In this document: positions 32,664 to 42,283 of the stretch, piece after piece | Layout of the letters: every line of letters begins with the position of its first letter | How positions within the stretch are numbered: the first letter of the stretch is position 1 | Origin: Salinactinospora qingdaonensis | Lineage (GTDB): Bacteria > Actinomycetota > Actinomycetes > Streptosporangiales > Streptosporangiaceae | NCBI RefSeq assembly: GCF_039539445.1 | Contig: NZ_BAABDD010000028.1 | Span: forward strand, 1 to 61,967 | DNA length: 61,967 bases | Direction of reading: 5' to 3' | The notes under the pieces: model-generated | What the model saw: the letters and a program-made list of their open reading frames with translations, nothing else | Database searches by the model: none | What the model was told of the DNA's origin: nothing | Translations under genes and position numbers: made by a program

Positions 32664-33722
32664 ATGACAAGCAGTACCGGCCTCCCCCTCCTGGCAGCGG
32701 CCCTGCTTGCCGTCACGGTCCCCGCTATGGCCGGACCCGCTGTCGCCGCTCCCTCTGAAGAGGAGAGCCCGGAGGAGCGGTCCCCGGCGTTCCACATCAG
32801 CGACCCCCGCGTCGTCGAGTCCAGCGGACTGGCTGCCTCCCGTCACCACGAGGGCGTGTACTGGACCCACAACGACAGCGGGGAGCAGTACGCACCGATG
32901 CTCTACGGGGTTGACGACACGGGGGAGACCGTCGCGACCGTGACCCTCACCGGCGCCGGCGTGCAGATGCGCGACTGGGAGGCCGTCGCCGTCGCCCCCG
33001 GTGCTGACGGCGAACCCGCCATCTACGTGGGCGATATCGGCGACAACTTCGACGGCGGGTGGCCTACGATCCGCCTCTACCGGCTGCCCGAGCCGCGCAC
33101 CCTGGGCGACACCACAGTCGAGGCCACCACGTTCACCTTCAGCTACGCAGACGGTGGGCGCGACGCCGAGTCGCTGCTAGTCGACCCCCGCGACGGCCGG
33201 ATCTACATCGTCAGCAAGGAGGCCGGCGGCGGGATCTACGCCGCCCCGGAGGAACTCGCCACCGACGCCACTAACCAACTGACTCGCCTCGGCTCGGCCC
33301 CCCTTTATGCCACCGATGCCTCTTTCGCCCCCGACGGCTCCCACTACGCGATCCGCACCTACTGGGGGGCCACGATCTACGACGCCACCGACGGTGTGCC
33401 CGGCTCCGCTGTCGAACGCCTCACGTTGCCCGACAGTGCCCAGGGGGAGTCGCTGGCCTACACCGGCACCGGCGACGCGCTCTTGGCCGGTTCGGAGGGC
33501 GCCACTAGCCCGGTCTGGCGTATCCCCGTGCCGGGGGAGTCCGGCGAGGACACCGACGACGCTGCCACTGGTGCGTCGCCCTCGCCCGCGGCCACTTCCG
33601 CCGGCGGTGACGCCGCCGGCGGGCGCGACCTCAACCGTGTGGCCGGCACTGCCCTGCTCATCGGGGTGGGCGCCGTCGCCCTTGCCATCGCCGGCATCGT
33701 GTGGCTCGCCCGCCGGAGTTGA
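32664..33722 (+). CDS. Secreted, membrane-anchored beta-propeller-like protein
   Basis: 352 residues with a signal peptide (about 1-28, ending AVAAP). A body of repeated beta-rich motifs follows (SSGLAASRHHEGVYWTHNDSG, AIYVGDIGDNF, DAESLLVDPRDGRIYIVSKE, SLAYTGTGDALLAGSEG). Then come a Ser/Ala-rich linker, a transmembrane helix (about 328-349) and ARRS. The HNDSG and GDIGDN motifs occur in propeller proteins of phytase/esterase-like families; a catalytic role is unproven. The protein should face the outside of the cell. Confidence 0.8.
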   Translation: MTSSTGLPLLAAALLAVTVPAMAGPAVAAPSEEESPEERSPAFHISDPRVVESSGLAASRHHEGVYWTHNDSGEQYAPMLYGVDDTGETVATVTLTGAGVQMRDWEAVAVAPGADGEPAIYVGDIGDNFDGGWPTIRLYRLPEPRTLGDTTVEATTFTFSYADGGRDAESLLVDPRDGRIYIVSKEAGGGIYAAPEELATDATNQLTRLGSAPLYATDASFAPDGSHYAIRTYWGATIYDATDGVPGSAVERLTLPDSAQGESLAYTGTGDALLAGSEGATSPVWRIPVPGESGEDTDDAATGASPSPAATSAGGDAAGGRDLNRVAGTALLIGVGAVALAIAGIVWLARRS

Positions 33723-33725
33723 ACC

Positions 33726-34341
33726 TCAGTCGTCCTCCTCCGCGGCGGTGGCGGGCAGCGGGAACTCCGATGTGTCGAGTTCCAGGTCGAACGGCTCGGG
33801 AAGCGCGATCGGCTTACCGAAGGGGACCGTGGTGTGGCGCTGGTAGGTGCCGTTGCCGGAGTTTTCGAACAGCGTGGCCGCGGCGCCGTTGGGGTGCCAC
33901 GAGTCGACCAGCAGGTACAGCGGAACGGCAGCGTTGGCGTAGCCGCGCAGTTCCTCCGTGCGGTCGGTCTCGGCGTTGCCCCGCGAGGTGATCTCCACCG
34001 CCAGCAACGCCTCCTCGGCGGGTACCGGCAGTTCGCCCCTCCTGAGCACTTCCTTGGGGTATGACAACGAGGCCGGGAATGTAGAGCTTCTCCACAAGCG
34101 CGATCCACACTCCCAGGGTTTGAAAGATCCCCCGTTCCGCGCGAGAGCCCTTCCGAAGGACTCCGTCCATGACGTCTGCGATCAGATTGGGCGGGACCGA
34201 CGGCGGCGGCATCAGACTGATCCCCTCATCGATGATCTCGGCCCGCCATCCGTCAGGCACGTCCAGTTCTCGCCAGGTGCGCAGCAGCAGGTGGTCGCGC
34301 GGTGTGTCCGCCCCCGGGAGCGGCATCCATGACAGCGACAC
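33726..34341 (-). pseudogene. Uma2-family (DUF820) restriction-endonuclease-like gene broken by a frameshift
   Basis: The N-terminal half (from ATG 34341: DVPDGWRAEIIDEGISLMPPP ... LYIPGLVVIP) and the C-terminal half (PKEVLRRGELP ... LLAVEITSRGNAETDRTEELRGYANAAVPLYLLVD) match one Uma2 protein but lie in different frames. One extra base in the run CCCC (GGGG at 34056-34059 on the plus strand) separates them; removing it restores IPKEVLRRGE. Uma2 has a PD-(D/E)xK fold, and VEITSRG holds catalytic-type residues. This is either a recent pseudogene or a sequencing error. Confidence 0.8.
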
Positions 34342-34500
34342 TCATTTCGCTAAGTCACCTCCGAGACCGGAAGCGTAATCGTCCCCGCGCCGGTTCGCCT
34401 GTCGTTTCCACAGAATAGGCAATGGCCGATCCGCTCGCCCGGAGCCGGGCACGGCGCGCGGCGGCGAGGCGTCCCCGCGGCACGCCCCTTAACAAACGCG

Positions 34501-34534
34501 GCCGGCCCGGACAGCGTCGGCTGTCCGGGCCGGC
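34501..34534 (-). terminator. Terminator hairpin downstream of serC
   Basis: GCCGGCCCGGACAGC at 34501-34515, loop GTCG, and the exact complement at 34520-34534: a perfect 15-bp stem. It lies 67 bp past the serC stop on the leftward strand. Confidence 0.8.
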
Positions 34535-34600
34535 TGGTCGACGTCGGCGGCGTCTGCGTCGGCTCCCGCCGGCGCCGCTGTGTCAGAGGTGGCCGCGGGC

Positions 34601-35722
34601 TCAGGAGAGCTTGTTCACCACGTGATCGATGCACTCGGTGAGCGCCTGGACGTCACCGGGCTCGATCGCGGGGAAGGTGCCCACCCGCAACTGGTTACGG
34701 CCCAGCTTGCGGTAGGGCTCGGTGTCGACGACACCGTTGGCGCGCAGCGTCTTGGCGATCTCGGCGGCGTCGATCTCGTCGTTGAAGTCGATGGTGCACA
34801 CGACCTGCGAACGCTGGGCGGGGTCGGTGACGAACGGCGTCGCGAACGACGACTTCTCGGCCCAAGCGTAGAGCAGGCTGGAGGACTCGCTCGTGCGCCG
34901 CACCGCCCAGTCGAGCCCGCCCTGGCCGTTGAGCCACTCCAGTTGCTCGGCGAACAGCAGCAGGGTCGCCACGGCCGGAGTGTTGTAGGTCTGGTCCTTG
35001 CGGGAGTTGTCGATGGCTGTGGTCAGCGAGAAGAACTCGGGGATGTAGCGCCCGCTCTCGGCGATCTCGGTGGCGCGGGCCAGCGCGCGCGGCGACATGA
35101 TCGCCGCCCACAGACCGCCGTCGGCGGCGAAGCACTTCTGCGGGGCGAAGTAGTAGACGTCGGTCTCGGTGATGTCCACGGGCAGGCCGCCGGCGCCGCT
35201 GGTGGCGTCGACGAAGACCAGCGCGTCCTCGTCAGCGCCCTCGACCCGGCGGATCGGCATCGCCACACCGGTCGAGGTCTCGTTGTGGGTCAGCGCGTAG
35301 GCGTCGACTCCCCCCTCGGCGCGTGGCTCGCCGTGGGTGCCGGGGTCGGTGCTGATCACGGAGGGCTCGGCCAGCCACGGCGCGCCCTTGGTGACCTTCA
35401 CGAACTTCGAGGAGAACTCGCCGAACGACAGATGCTGGGACTTCTCGCGGATGAGGCCGTGAGCGGCGATGTCCCAGAAGGCGGTGGTTCCGCCGTTGCC
35501 GAGGACGACCTCGTAGCCGTCGGGCAGCGAGAACAGGTTGGCCAGCCCGGAACGGACCCGGCCGACGAGGGACTTCACCGGCTTCTGGCGATGTGAGGTG
35601 CCGAGGTATGAGTCGCCTGAGGAGGCCAGGGCGCTCAACTGCTCGGGACGGACCTTGGACGGGCCGCAGCCGAAGCGGCCGTCACGGGGCAACAGGTTCG
35701 CGGGAATCTGGATCTCGGTCAC
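34601..35722 (-). CDS. serC: Phosphoserine aminotransferase SerC
   Basis: A 373-residue class V PLP aminotransferase that makes 3-phosphoserine from 3-phosphohydroxypyruvate. It starts VTEIQIPANLLPRDGRFGCGPSKVR, split as TEIQIPANLLPRDG and FGCGPSKVR, typical of the actinobacterial SerC subgroup. Further motifs are GNGGTTAFWD, ALTHNETSTGV, FVDATSGAGG and the PLP lysine in YFAPQKCFAADGG. GTG 35722 is chosen because residues before it do not fit the family. Single gene with its own terminator. Confidence 0.93.
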   Translation of the reverse strand: MTEIQIPANLLPRDGRFGCGPSKVRPEQLSALASSGDSYLGTSHRQKPVKSLVGRVRSGLANLFSLPDGYEVVLGNGGTTAFWDIAAHGLIREKSQHLSFGEFSSKFVKVTKGAPWLAEPSVISTDPGTHGEPRAEGGVDAYALTHNETSTGVAMPIRRVEGADEDALVFVDATSGAGGLPVDITETDVYYFAPQKCFAADGGLWAAIMSPRALARATEIAESGRYIPEFFSLTTAIDNSRKDQTYNTPAVATLLLFAEQLEWLNGQGGLDWAVRRTSESSSLLYAWAEKSSFATPFVTDPAQRSQVVCTIDFNDEIDAAEIAKTLRANGVVDTEPYRKLGRNQLRVGTFPAIEPGDVQALTECIDHVVNKLS

Positions 35723-36025
35723 TTGGCCTAGGGTACTCGCCAGCCGAGTCCAGCCAAGGGACAGGGCGGACGGCAGCAACATTTTCCCTGATCAGGCGGG
35801 GGTTCTCTCTCTTTTGGCGGCGCTGGCAGAGCGGTCGCCGCGGCGGGGCGGCGAAGCGGCGGTTAAACAGCCGCACGAGTGGAGACAAGCATCATTTCAG
35901 GATAATTTTTAGTGAAATCCCAGAGACATGCCTCTTTAGCTTATATATTCACAATTTCTGACTCTGGAAGCAGTGGCGCCTCAGTTGCCACCTCTGGCCA
36001 CTGTTGCTCGCCTTGAGAGGGAGAG
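35723..36025. promoter_or_regulatory. Divergent AT-rich promoter region, serC and the receptor gene
   Basis: About 300 bp. The segment 35885-35960 is unusually AT-rich for this genome, with ATTTCA (35894-35899) and TGAAAT (35913-35918) as inverted half sites. It is likely the promoter/operator of the 978-residue membrane protein. GAGGGAGAG precedes its ATG at 36026. Confidence 0.5.
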
Positions 36026-38962
36026 ATGCCAAACATCGAGACCACGGGGCAGGACGGTCACCATCTTGACCAACAGCAGGCGCGTATCGCCGGCATGAAG
36101 GAGTTGCGCGGCGCCTTCACGAGTCTGCGTTGGCGTCCCTCCTATCGAAAAGGAGACAAGCCACTTCCCACCCTTAACCTCACGGGGCCACCATCGGTCA
36201 CGGCCGAGGTCTTGACAGAATTCGACCGGTCGTGTGGGAACGATCCCCGGGCTCGACTCCCACTCGCCGACTCCGATGCTCCCGTTGACGTCCCCTCCTT
36301 GGTCCGGGAAGCGGCCCAGCGGCTCTCGACTCACTCGCATTGGTTCGAGCCGGCTTTGCGCTTTCCCCGTCTCGACCGGGTCCTTTGGCTGCTTGAGCAG
36401 CAGAAACCGCCGGGTACCGACCGCAAAGCGCAGCGCCGCCACATCTACCGTCGGTTTCTCGCGCCAAAGTCACGGACCAGTTTCACCCGTGCCGGCCGTG
36501 GGCTGCGCAATTTCCTGCTGGAGTTGATGGATCTCATCGTCACTCCCATCATTCCGGTACTGAGCTTGATCAGCATTACCGCCTCCTCCGTTCTGGACAT
36601 GGCATTTTCGTTGATCATGCTGGGCGGTATTGCACTACTTATCGGAATTCAAGGCTTGTCGATGACCATGAGTCGACTCCTGGCGCTGCGGTTCCGCTGG
36701 TTTCTCGAGCAACCCTACATGTGTCTTTCCGAAGAGGCGAGTCGGAAGTTCTCCGAGTTCGCGCTGGGGGTGATCGAGAACCGCCACTCCGAGCAGCACC
36801 GCGACGAGATCGACAAACTGGTCGTCAACGCCTTCCTGCAAGACCTGTCGCGTGCCTATGTGCGGACGCTGCTGCGGCGCGCCCCGTGGGCCCGCACCAA
36901 CTACCCCGTGTTGCTGTTGCAGGACGTGACACCGGGCTCGCCGGGCCAGCGACTTCTGGACCTCATCACGGCGGTGCGCCAGGACACCCGCAAAAACGTC
37001 GACCGTCTTGACCCGCTGCTCCTCGTCGTCAGTTCGACGGAGCCGATCGCGGCACCGGCCGCCACCCCACAGCCCGCCCCACCCCCCGCTCGTCCCCACC
37101 CGCAGCCGCCGTCGCTGTGGTCGGTGCTGCTCGGCCGTCGTTCCCGGCCGCGTCCGGCCGCCCCCGCGCCGCAGCACGTCACGGTCTCGGCCGGCACCTC
37201 CTCCGGTGTCGCCGTGTCCCCTCAAGAGATCGACGAGGCGCTGGAAGAGTGGCGTAGCGAACGGGAGTCCTACTCCCTGTTCGGGCCGCCGCGCATGCTC
37301 ATCGTGGGTCTGCAAAGCGGCGACGACAGTCTTATGCGCGCCGGGGACGGCCCGATCCAACGACCGCGGCGCAGGCCGATAATCGCCCACCCCCTGCTGG
37401 CCGTGGGGCTGGTTCTGGCCTTTCTCGCCGCTTCGGGCGGCGTGGCCGCCTACCAGGTCACAACCTTCTGCGGCACCACCGACATCCGTCGCATCGAGGG
37501 CCAGTGCATCGGCATCAGCGACGGCTCCCACGTCTTCGATCCCGTCCTGGGGCCGGTCTTCGGCCAGATCGAGGCCCAAAACGCCGCGGTCGACACCGAA
37601 GGCGACGACTACGTCACGGTCATCTACATCGGCGCGATGTCCACCGCAGGTGACGCCGGCGAGAACGCCCTCTTGGCCGGGGTCCACGGTGAACTTCTCG
37701 GGATCGCCACCCAGCAGATGCAGGCCAACCAGGTCGGAGCGCCCCGCATCCGGGTCCTCATGGCCAACTCGGGGGCGGACTTCGAGCACGGTGAGCGCGT
37801 GGCTGAGGAGATCGTCGCCTACGCTCGCCAGGACTCGAGCGTGATGGCCGTCATCGGTTTCGGCCAGAGCACCCGCGGTGCCCAAGATGCCGTGCGCACG
37901 ATCAACGGGATCGGGCTGCCGATGATCGGCACCACGACCACCTCACGCGACGTGGCCCAGATCAGCTACGCCAAGTATTCCCGATTCTTCTACCCCATGG
38001 CCCCCTACAACGAGGCGATCGCCGAGCAAGCCGCCAATTGGGCGAAAGAGGGGGTCCCCAGCGAAGCCGAGGAGGACGAGCAGCTCTTCCCCGCCGTCGG
38101 CGACGTCGACGTGTTCTACCACGAGTCCGAGGACGACCTCTACAGCGAGGACCTCGGCCAGAACTTCCACGACTTCTTCGGACCGCACCAGGCCGAGATG
38201 TTCTCCTACGACTCCCAGGGCAAGGGCATCAGCCAAGGCGTACAGCAAGCCTGCGAGGACCCGCCTGACCTCGTCTACTATGCCGGCCGTTCCGACCACG
38301 TCGACCAGTTGATGGACGAGTTCGAGAATTCGCGGTGCACCAGCGTGACCCTGTTGGCCGGAGACGACGTCACCCAATACGTCGCGCAGCGCTACGCCGA
38401 GGGCGACACCACCGCCCAGCGCATCCAGTTCTACTACACGCCGCTGGCCTTCGAGAAGGTGTGGGACAGCCAGGGCTCTGAGGACCCCATCGACGTCACC
38501 AACTTCTACGAGGACTACTACAAGCTACGCGAGACGCTCGGAGTGCACCAGATCGGCGACCAAGTCGACCAGTTGCCCTCCCCTTCCCACGCCGCCATGG
38601 CCGGCGACGCCGTCGACCTGGTGCGATGGGCGGCCAAGCTCGCCACCGAGGAGCAGTCGTCGCTGACCGCCGAGCAGCCGAACAGCCTGCCGCGCGACAT
38701 CAGTTTCGCGCTGAGCAAGCGCCAAGGCCACGAGGGGGTCGCCTTCAACGGCACCACCGGCGCGATCCTCTTCGGCCCCCGCGGCTCCGCCCACAAGACG
38801 CAAGACCGGGTGATCCCCCTGGTGCAGGCGTTCCCCCTCAACGAGCAGCAGTTGATCGCCCGCTGTGGCAAGCTCGTCGCCGACGGCGTCCAGCCCGAGA
38901 ACTGCGAGCGGTCACGGCGTCCGATCTCGGACTTTCCCGGAGCTGACATCTCCGCGCAGTGA
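36026..38962 (+). CDS. Large membrane receptor-like protein: eroded NTPase-like region plus extracellular periplasmic-binding domain
   Basis: 978 residues. The N-terminal region (45-130) reads LNLTGPPSVTAEVL, which looks like a Walker A strand-loop that has lost its GKT, followed by LRFPRLDRVLWLLEQ. Transmembrane helices lie at about 169-189 and 193-213. A cytoplasmic part (225-450) has a Walker-B-like strand YPVLLLQD and a Pro-rich linker. A third helix at about 456-477 leads to a 500-residue outside domain resembling type 1 (Leu/Ile/Val-type) substrate-binding proteins (VIYIGAMSTAGDAG, AVIGFGQSTRGAQDAV, MIGTTTTSRDVAQIS, DLVYYAGRSDHVDQLM). No permease genes adjoin, so it is more likely a sensor than a transporter part. 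Confidence 0.72.
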   Translation: MPNIETTGQDGHHLDQQQARIAGMKELRGAFTSLRWRPSYRKGDKPLPTLNLTGPPSVTAEVLTEFDRSCGNDPRARLPLADSDAPVDVPSLVREAAQRLSTHSHWFEPALRFPRLDRVLWLLEQQKPPGTDRKAQRRHIYRRFLAPKSRTSFTRAGRGLRNFLLELMDLIVTPIIPVLSLISITASSVLDMAFSLIMLGGIALLIGIQGLSMTMSRLLALRFRWFLEQPYMCLSEEASRKFSEFALGVIENRHSEQHRDEIDKLVVNAFLQDLSRAYVRTLLRRAPWARTNYPVLLLQDVTPGSPGQRLLDLITAVRQDTRKNVDRLDPLLLVVSSTEPIAAPAATPQPAPPPARPHPQPPSLWSVLLGRRSRPRPAAPAPQHVTVSAGTSSGVAVSPQEIDEALEEWRSERESYSLFGPPRMLIVGLQSGDDSLMRAGDGPIQRPRRRPIIAHPLLAVGLVLAFLAASGGVAAYQVTTFCGTTDIRRIEGQCIGISDGSHVFDPVLGPVFGQIEAQNAAVDTEGDDYVTVIYIGAMSTAGDAGENALLAGVHGELLGIATQQMQANQVGAPRIRVLMANSGADFEHGERVAEEIVAYARQDSSVMAVIGFGQSTRGAQDAVRTINGIGLPMIGTTTTSRDVAQISYAKYSRFFYPMAPYNEAIAEQAANWAKEGVPSEAEEDEQLFPAVGDVDVFYHESEDDLYSEDLGQNFHDFFGPHQAEMFSYDSQGKGISQGVQQACEDPPDLVYYAGRSDHVDQLMDEFENSRCTSVTLLAGDDVTQYVAQRYAEGDTTAQRIQFYYTPLAFEKVWDSQGSEDPIDVTNFYEDYYKLRETLGVHQIGDQVDQLPSPSHAAMAGDAVDLVRWAAKLATEEQSSLTAEQPNSLPRDISFALSKRQGHEGVAFNGTTGAILFGPRGSAHKTQDRVIPLVQAFPLNEQQLIARCGKLVADGVQPENCERSRRPISDFPGADISAQ

Positions 38963-39175
38963 GGGGCGTGCCCGGTCGCGGCCTGGTGCGGCACGCGGGC
39001 CGGGCACGACCACCATCTGCCGGCGGCCTCGGAAAGAGCGCGGTCGGTGCCGCTACGGGCGGTTCCGGCCGTGCCACCCCGGGGCCGCCGGGGTGGCCCG
39101 CATCGCGAGACACCCCCGTGAGGCCGTTTCGTCGCACGGGGGCCGCTCGCTGCTGTATGGCCACAAGGCGCGGGG

Positions 39176-40282
39176 TCACACGCCTTGAGCGATCGCTTCC
39201 TCCGCGCCCTCAACGCCCTTGATGTCACGCTCGGCCGGTCCCGTGTAGCGAGCGCTGGGCCGAACCAGGCGACCGGTGCGCTTCTGCTCAAGGACGTGGG
39301 CCGACCACCCGGCGGTGCGGGCGCAGGTGAACATGGACGTGAACATGCTCGAGGGGATCTGGGCGAAGTCCAGTACCACAGCCGCCCAGTACTCCACGTT
39401 GGTCGCCAAGACCCGGTCGGGCTTGCGGGCGTGCAGCTCCTCCAACGCCGCGTTCTCCAGCGCAGCCGCCACCTCGTAGCGCGGGGCGTTGAGTTCCTTG
39501 GCGGTCCGGCGCAGCACCCGGGCCCGAGGGTCCTCGGCGCGGTAGACGCGGTGGCCAAAACCCATGAGCCGCTCGCCCTGGTCCAACGCCCGCGACACAT
39601 AGGTGCGCGCGTCGCCGATGCGCTCGGTCTCGTCGAGCATGTGCAGCACCCGCGCCGGCGCCCCACCGTGCAGCGGTCCCGACATGGCGCCTACGGCGCC
39701 CGAGAGCGCGGCGGCGACGTCGGCACCGGTGGAGGCGATGACGCGGGCGGTGAACGTGGAAGCGTTCATGCCATGCTCGGCCGCCGACGTCCAATAGGCG
39801 TCCACGGCTTTCACATGCTGGGGATCGGGCTCGCCGCGGAGCTGAATCATGAACCGCTCCACGATGCTCTCCCCCTCCTCGACGCGGCTGCGCGGAACCA
39901 CCGGCTGGTCACCACGAGCCGATTGGGCGATCACAGAGAGCGCCGCGGAGGCGGAACGGGCGACATTGTCCCGTGCCTCGGCCTCGTCGATGTCGAGCAC
40001 CGGCTTGAAACCCCACAATGGAGCCAGCGTCGCCAACGTACTCTGAACATCGACACGGACGTCGCCGGTTGAGACCGGCAAGGTGATCGGATCTGCGAAG
40101 GGAAGTCCGGGGGTGAAGCTGTTGTCCACCAACAGTCCCCACACGCGCCCGAAGGAGACGTGGCCGACGAGGTTCTCGATGTCGACGCCGCGGTACCGGA
40201 GGGAGCCTCCCTCCTTGTCCGGTTCGGCGATCTCGGTCTCGAACGCCACAACTCCTTCGAGCCCGGGTTTGAAGTCCGACAT
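39176..40282 (-). CDS. Citrate synthase (type II-like, CitA/citrate synthase 2 group)
   Basis: A 368-residue enzyme condensing acetyl-CoA and oxaloacetate. Motifs are SLRYRGVDIENL (start), SAAEHGMNASTFTARVIAST (first catalytic His), SGPLHGGAPARVLHML (second His) and GFGHRVYRAEDPRA (substrate Arg/His), plus MFTSMFTCARTAGWSAHVLEQ. The length fits the short form of citrate synthase; a 2-methylcitrate synthase role cannot be ruled out. ATG 40282 is the family start. It is divergent from pdxH across 143 bp. Confidence 0.9.
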   Translation of the reverse strand: MSDFKPGLEGVVAFETEIAEPDKEGGSLRYRGVDIENLVGHVSFGRVWGLLVDNSFTPGLPFADPITLPVSTGDVRVDVQSTLATLAPLWGFKPVLDIDEAEARDNVARSASAALSVIAQSARGDQPVVPRSRVEEGESIVERFMIQLRGEPDPQHVKAVDAYWTSAAEHGMNASTFTARVIASTGADVAAALSGAVGAMSGPLHGGAPARVLHMLDETERIGDARTYVSRALDQGERLMGFGHRVYRAEDPRARVLRRTAKELNAPRYEVAAALENAALEELHARKPDRVLATNVEYWAAVVLDFAQIPSSMFTSMFTCARTAGWSAHVLEQKRTGRLVRPSARYTGPAERDIKGVEGAEEAIAQGV

Positions 40283-40425
40283 ACCGGCTTCCTCCGTCTT
40301 CTCGGTCCTTGGAAAGGGTGAAATCCATTGAACCGGTTGGGGATTTTTCGATGACACGCGAGGTGCCCCAATGATCTCGCCGCCAAGTGGCGCTCGCCCC
40401 ACAGGTCATGTGAGGATGCCCCTTT

Positions 40426-41091
40426 GTGAACCATTGTGACCCTGCTGGGCTGCGTGAACCTTACGACGGTACGCCGCTGTGCCGTACCGAGCTGTCCCCG
40501 CATCCCATGGAGCAGTTTCACACCTGGTTTACACAGGCCCACACGTCGGGTATCCCCGAACCCAATGCGATGGTGGTGGCCACCGTCGAAGCTTCTGGCG
40601 CGCCACGCGCTCGCACGGTCCTCCTCAAAGGATACGACGCCTCTGGCCTGCGGTTCTTTACCAGTTACCGGTCACGCAAGGCCCGTGCGCTGGCGGCGTA
40701 TCCCACAGCCAGTGCCGTGTTCCCGTGGCACCCGATCCAGCGCCAAGTCATCGTCAGTGGCCGTGTCGAAAATCTCACTGACGAAGAAAACGATACGTAC
40801 TTCGCACAGCGCCCCAGGGGTTCACAAATCGGAGCATGGGCCAGTGAGCACCAGTCCTCCCCCGTAGCCGACCGCGCGGAGTTGGAACGAAGCTACGCGC
40901 GCCGCAGCGAGCAGTGGGCCGATACCGCGGAGATTCCCCGTCCCCCCTACTGGGGCGGCTACCGAATCCAGCCGTTGGAGGTCGAGTTTTGGCAGGGGCG
41001 CGCTGACCGAATGCACGACCGGTTTCGGTATTGGCTCAGCGAGGGCGAGCCCGCCGACGGAGTCTGGCACCTGGAGCGTCTCTCCCCCTGA
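40426..41091 (+). CDS. pdxH: Pyridoxamine 5'-phosphate oxidase PdxH
   Basis: A 221-residue FMN enzyme converting pyridoxine or pyridoxamine 5'-phosphate to pyridoxal phosphate. It has the N-terminal PLP-loop region YDGTPLCRTELSPHPMEQF, RTVLLKGYDASGLRFFTSYRS-type FMN/substrate binding (RTVLLKGYD, FFTSYRSRKA), RPRGSQIGAWAS and the C-terminal RMHDRFRYWL. GTG start, with GAGGA about 9 nt upstream. Confidence 0.93.
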   Translation: MNHCDPAGLREPYDGTPLCRTELSPHPMEQFHTWFTQAHTSGIPEPNAMVVATVEASGAPRARTVLLKGYDASGLRFFTSYRSRKARALAAYPTASAVFPWHPIQRQVIVSGRVENLTDEENDTYFAQRPRGSQIGAWASEHQSSPVADRAELERSYARRSEQWADTAEIPRPPYWGGYRIQPLEVEFWQGRADRMHDRFRYWLSEGEPADGVWHLERLSP

Positions 41092-41384
41092 CGTGCCTTT
41101 CAGCAGTTCAGCGCTCCCAAAGACCTGCCGGCCGCCGCTCGGGCGCGGCGCCTGTCCCCGGCTCTGCGTGGCCCCGGCGGTGGAAGCCACGCCAATCCCG
41201 GAGGGAACTTTTCCGTCTCACGCTATGATTGGGATATCGGTGGCCGCTCCCGCGGTCGGGCGCACACGACCGGCAAGCGCCGTCCACCCCTGGACGCGCT
41301 TTCGGGATGATCCGTGCGCTGGCCCGCTGTTTGAGAGATCCGCCGTTGATAGCTCTCAACCGGGCCCAAGAGGGGAGGGGAGCC

Positions 41385-42095
41385 TTGACCGCACACGGAC
41401 TCATTGACACGACGGAGATGTACCTCCGCACGATTTTCGAGCTCGAAGAAGAAGGCATCGTGCCGCTTCGGGCCCGGATCGCGGAGCGACTGCAACAGAG
41501 CGGGCCGACTGTCAGCCAGACTGTGGCCCGTATGGAACGCGACGGTCTGCTGCGCGTCGAGAATGACCGCCACCTTGCCATGACCGACGAGGGCCATCGC
41601 CTGGCCACTCACGTCATGCGCAAACACCGCCTCGCTGAGCGCCTACTCGTCGACATCATCGCTCTGCCATGGGAGGACGTCCACATCGAGGCGTGCCGCT
41701 GGGAGCACGTCATCTCCGAGGCGGTTGAAGAGCGCCTCGTGAGATTGCTGGACGCGCCGCTGGTCTGTCCCCACGGCAACCCCATCCCGGGGTTGGACGA
41801 GCTCGGGCTCAAAGACTACGACCCCGAGCCGTTCACCGACGACTCCATCGTCCCTATGGTCGACATCGCCAACGCCACTGAGGTCACCGTCACCGTGCGC
41901 CGTATCAGCGAGCAGTTGCAAAGTGACCTGGACGTCATGCTCAGCCTCAAGCGAGCCGGGGTACAACCGGAAAGGGAAGTGACGTTCATCGCGAGCGATG
42001 ACGGGGTCCGGGTGATGGATGGTACCGGAGAGGACGGTCAGCCCACCGAGCTGCCAAAACAGATCGCTAGCCATATTTTCGTCGCCAAACCGTAA
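41385..42095 (+). CDS. ideR: Iron-dependent repressor of the DtxR/IdeR family
   Basis: A 236-residue regulator. Its winged helix includes LIDTTEMYLRTIFELEEEGI and QQSGPTVSQTVARMERDGLL. The metal-binding dimerisation domain holds the family Cys/Glu/His set (EACRWEHVISEAVEERL, LDAPLVCPHGNPIPG). A C-terminal SH3-like domain follows (about 150-230). Iron-bound IdeR represses siderophore genes and controls iron storage. The TTG at 41385 is chosen because AGGGGAGGGGAG lies just before it and family members start there; upstream codons are unsupported. Confidence 0.9.
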   Translation: MTAHGLIDTTEMYLRTIFELEEEGIVPLRARIAERLQQSGPTVSQTVARMERDGLLRVENDRHLAMTDEGHRLATHVMRKHRLAERLLVDIIALPWEDVHIEACRWEHVISEAVEERLVRLLDAPLVCPHGNPIPGLDELGLKDYDPEPFTDDSIVPMVDIANATEVTVTVRRISEQLQSDLDVMLSLKRAGVQPEREVTFIASDDGVRVMDGTGEDGQPTELPKQIASHIFVAKP

Positions 42096-42283
42096 GTTTT
42101 ACCGAGGCTCGGCAGCCACAGATCGAATGCCGACTTGTTCTGCGGATACGCCGCCACTGTTGCTAATCTCTGGACTCATGGCGTGGGCCGGTCGGCACGA
42201 AGCTCATCACGCCCATCGGTCGGGGGCGGTGTGGATCGCGTGGTCATCGTAAATACGGTCCGTGACGGCGAGGTGGCGACTCT

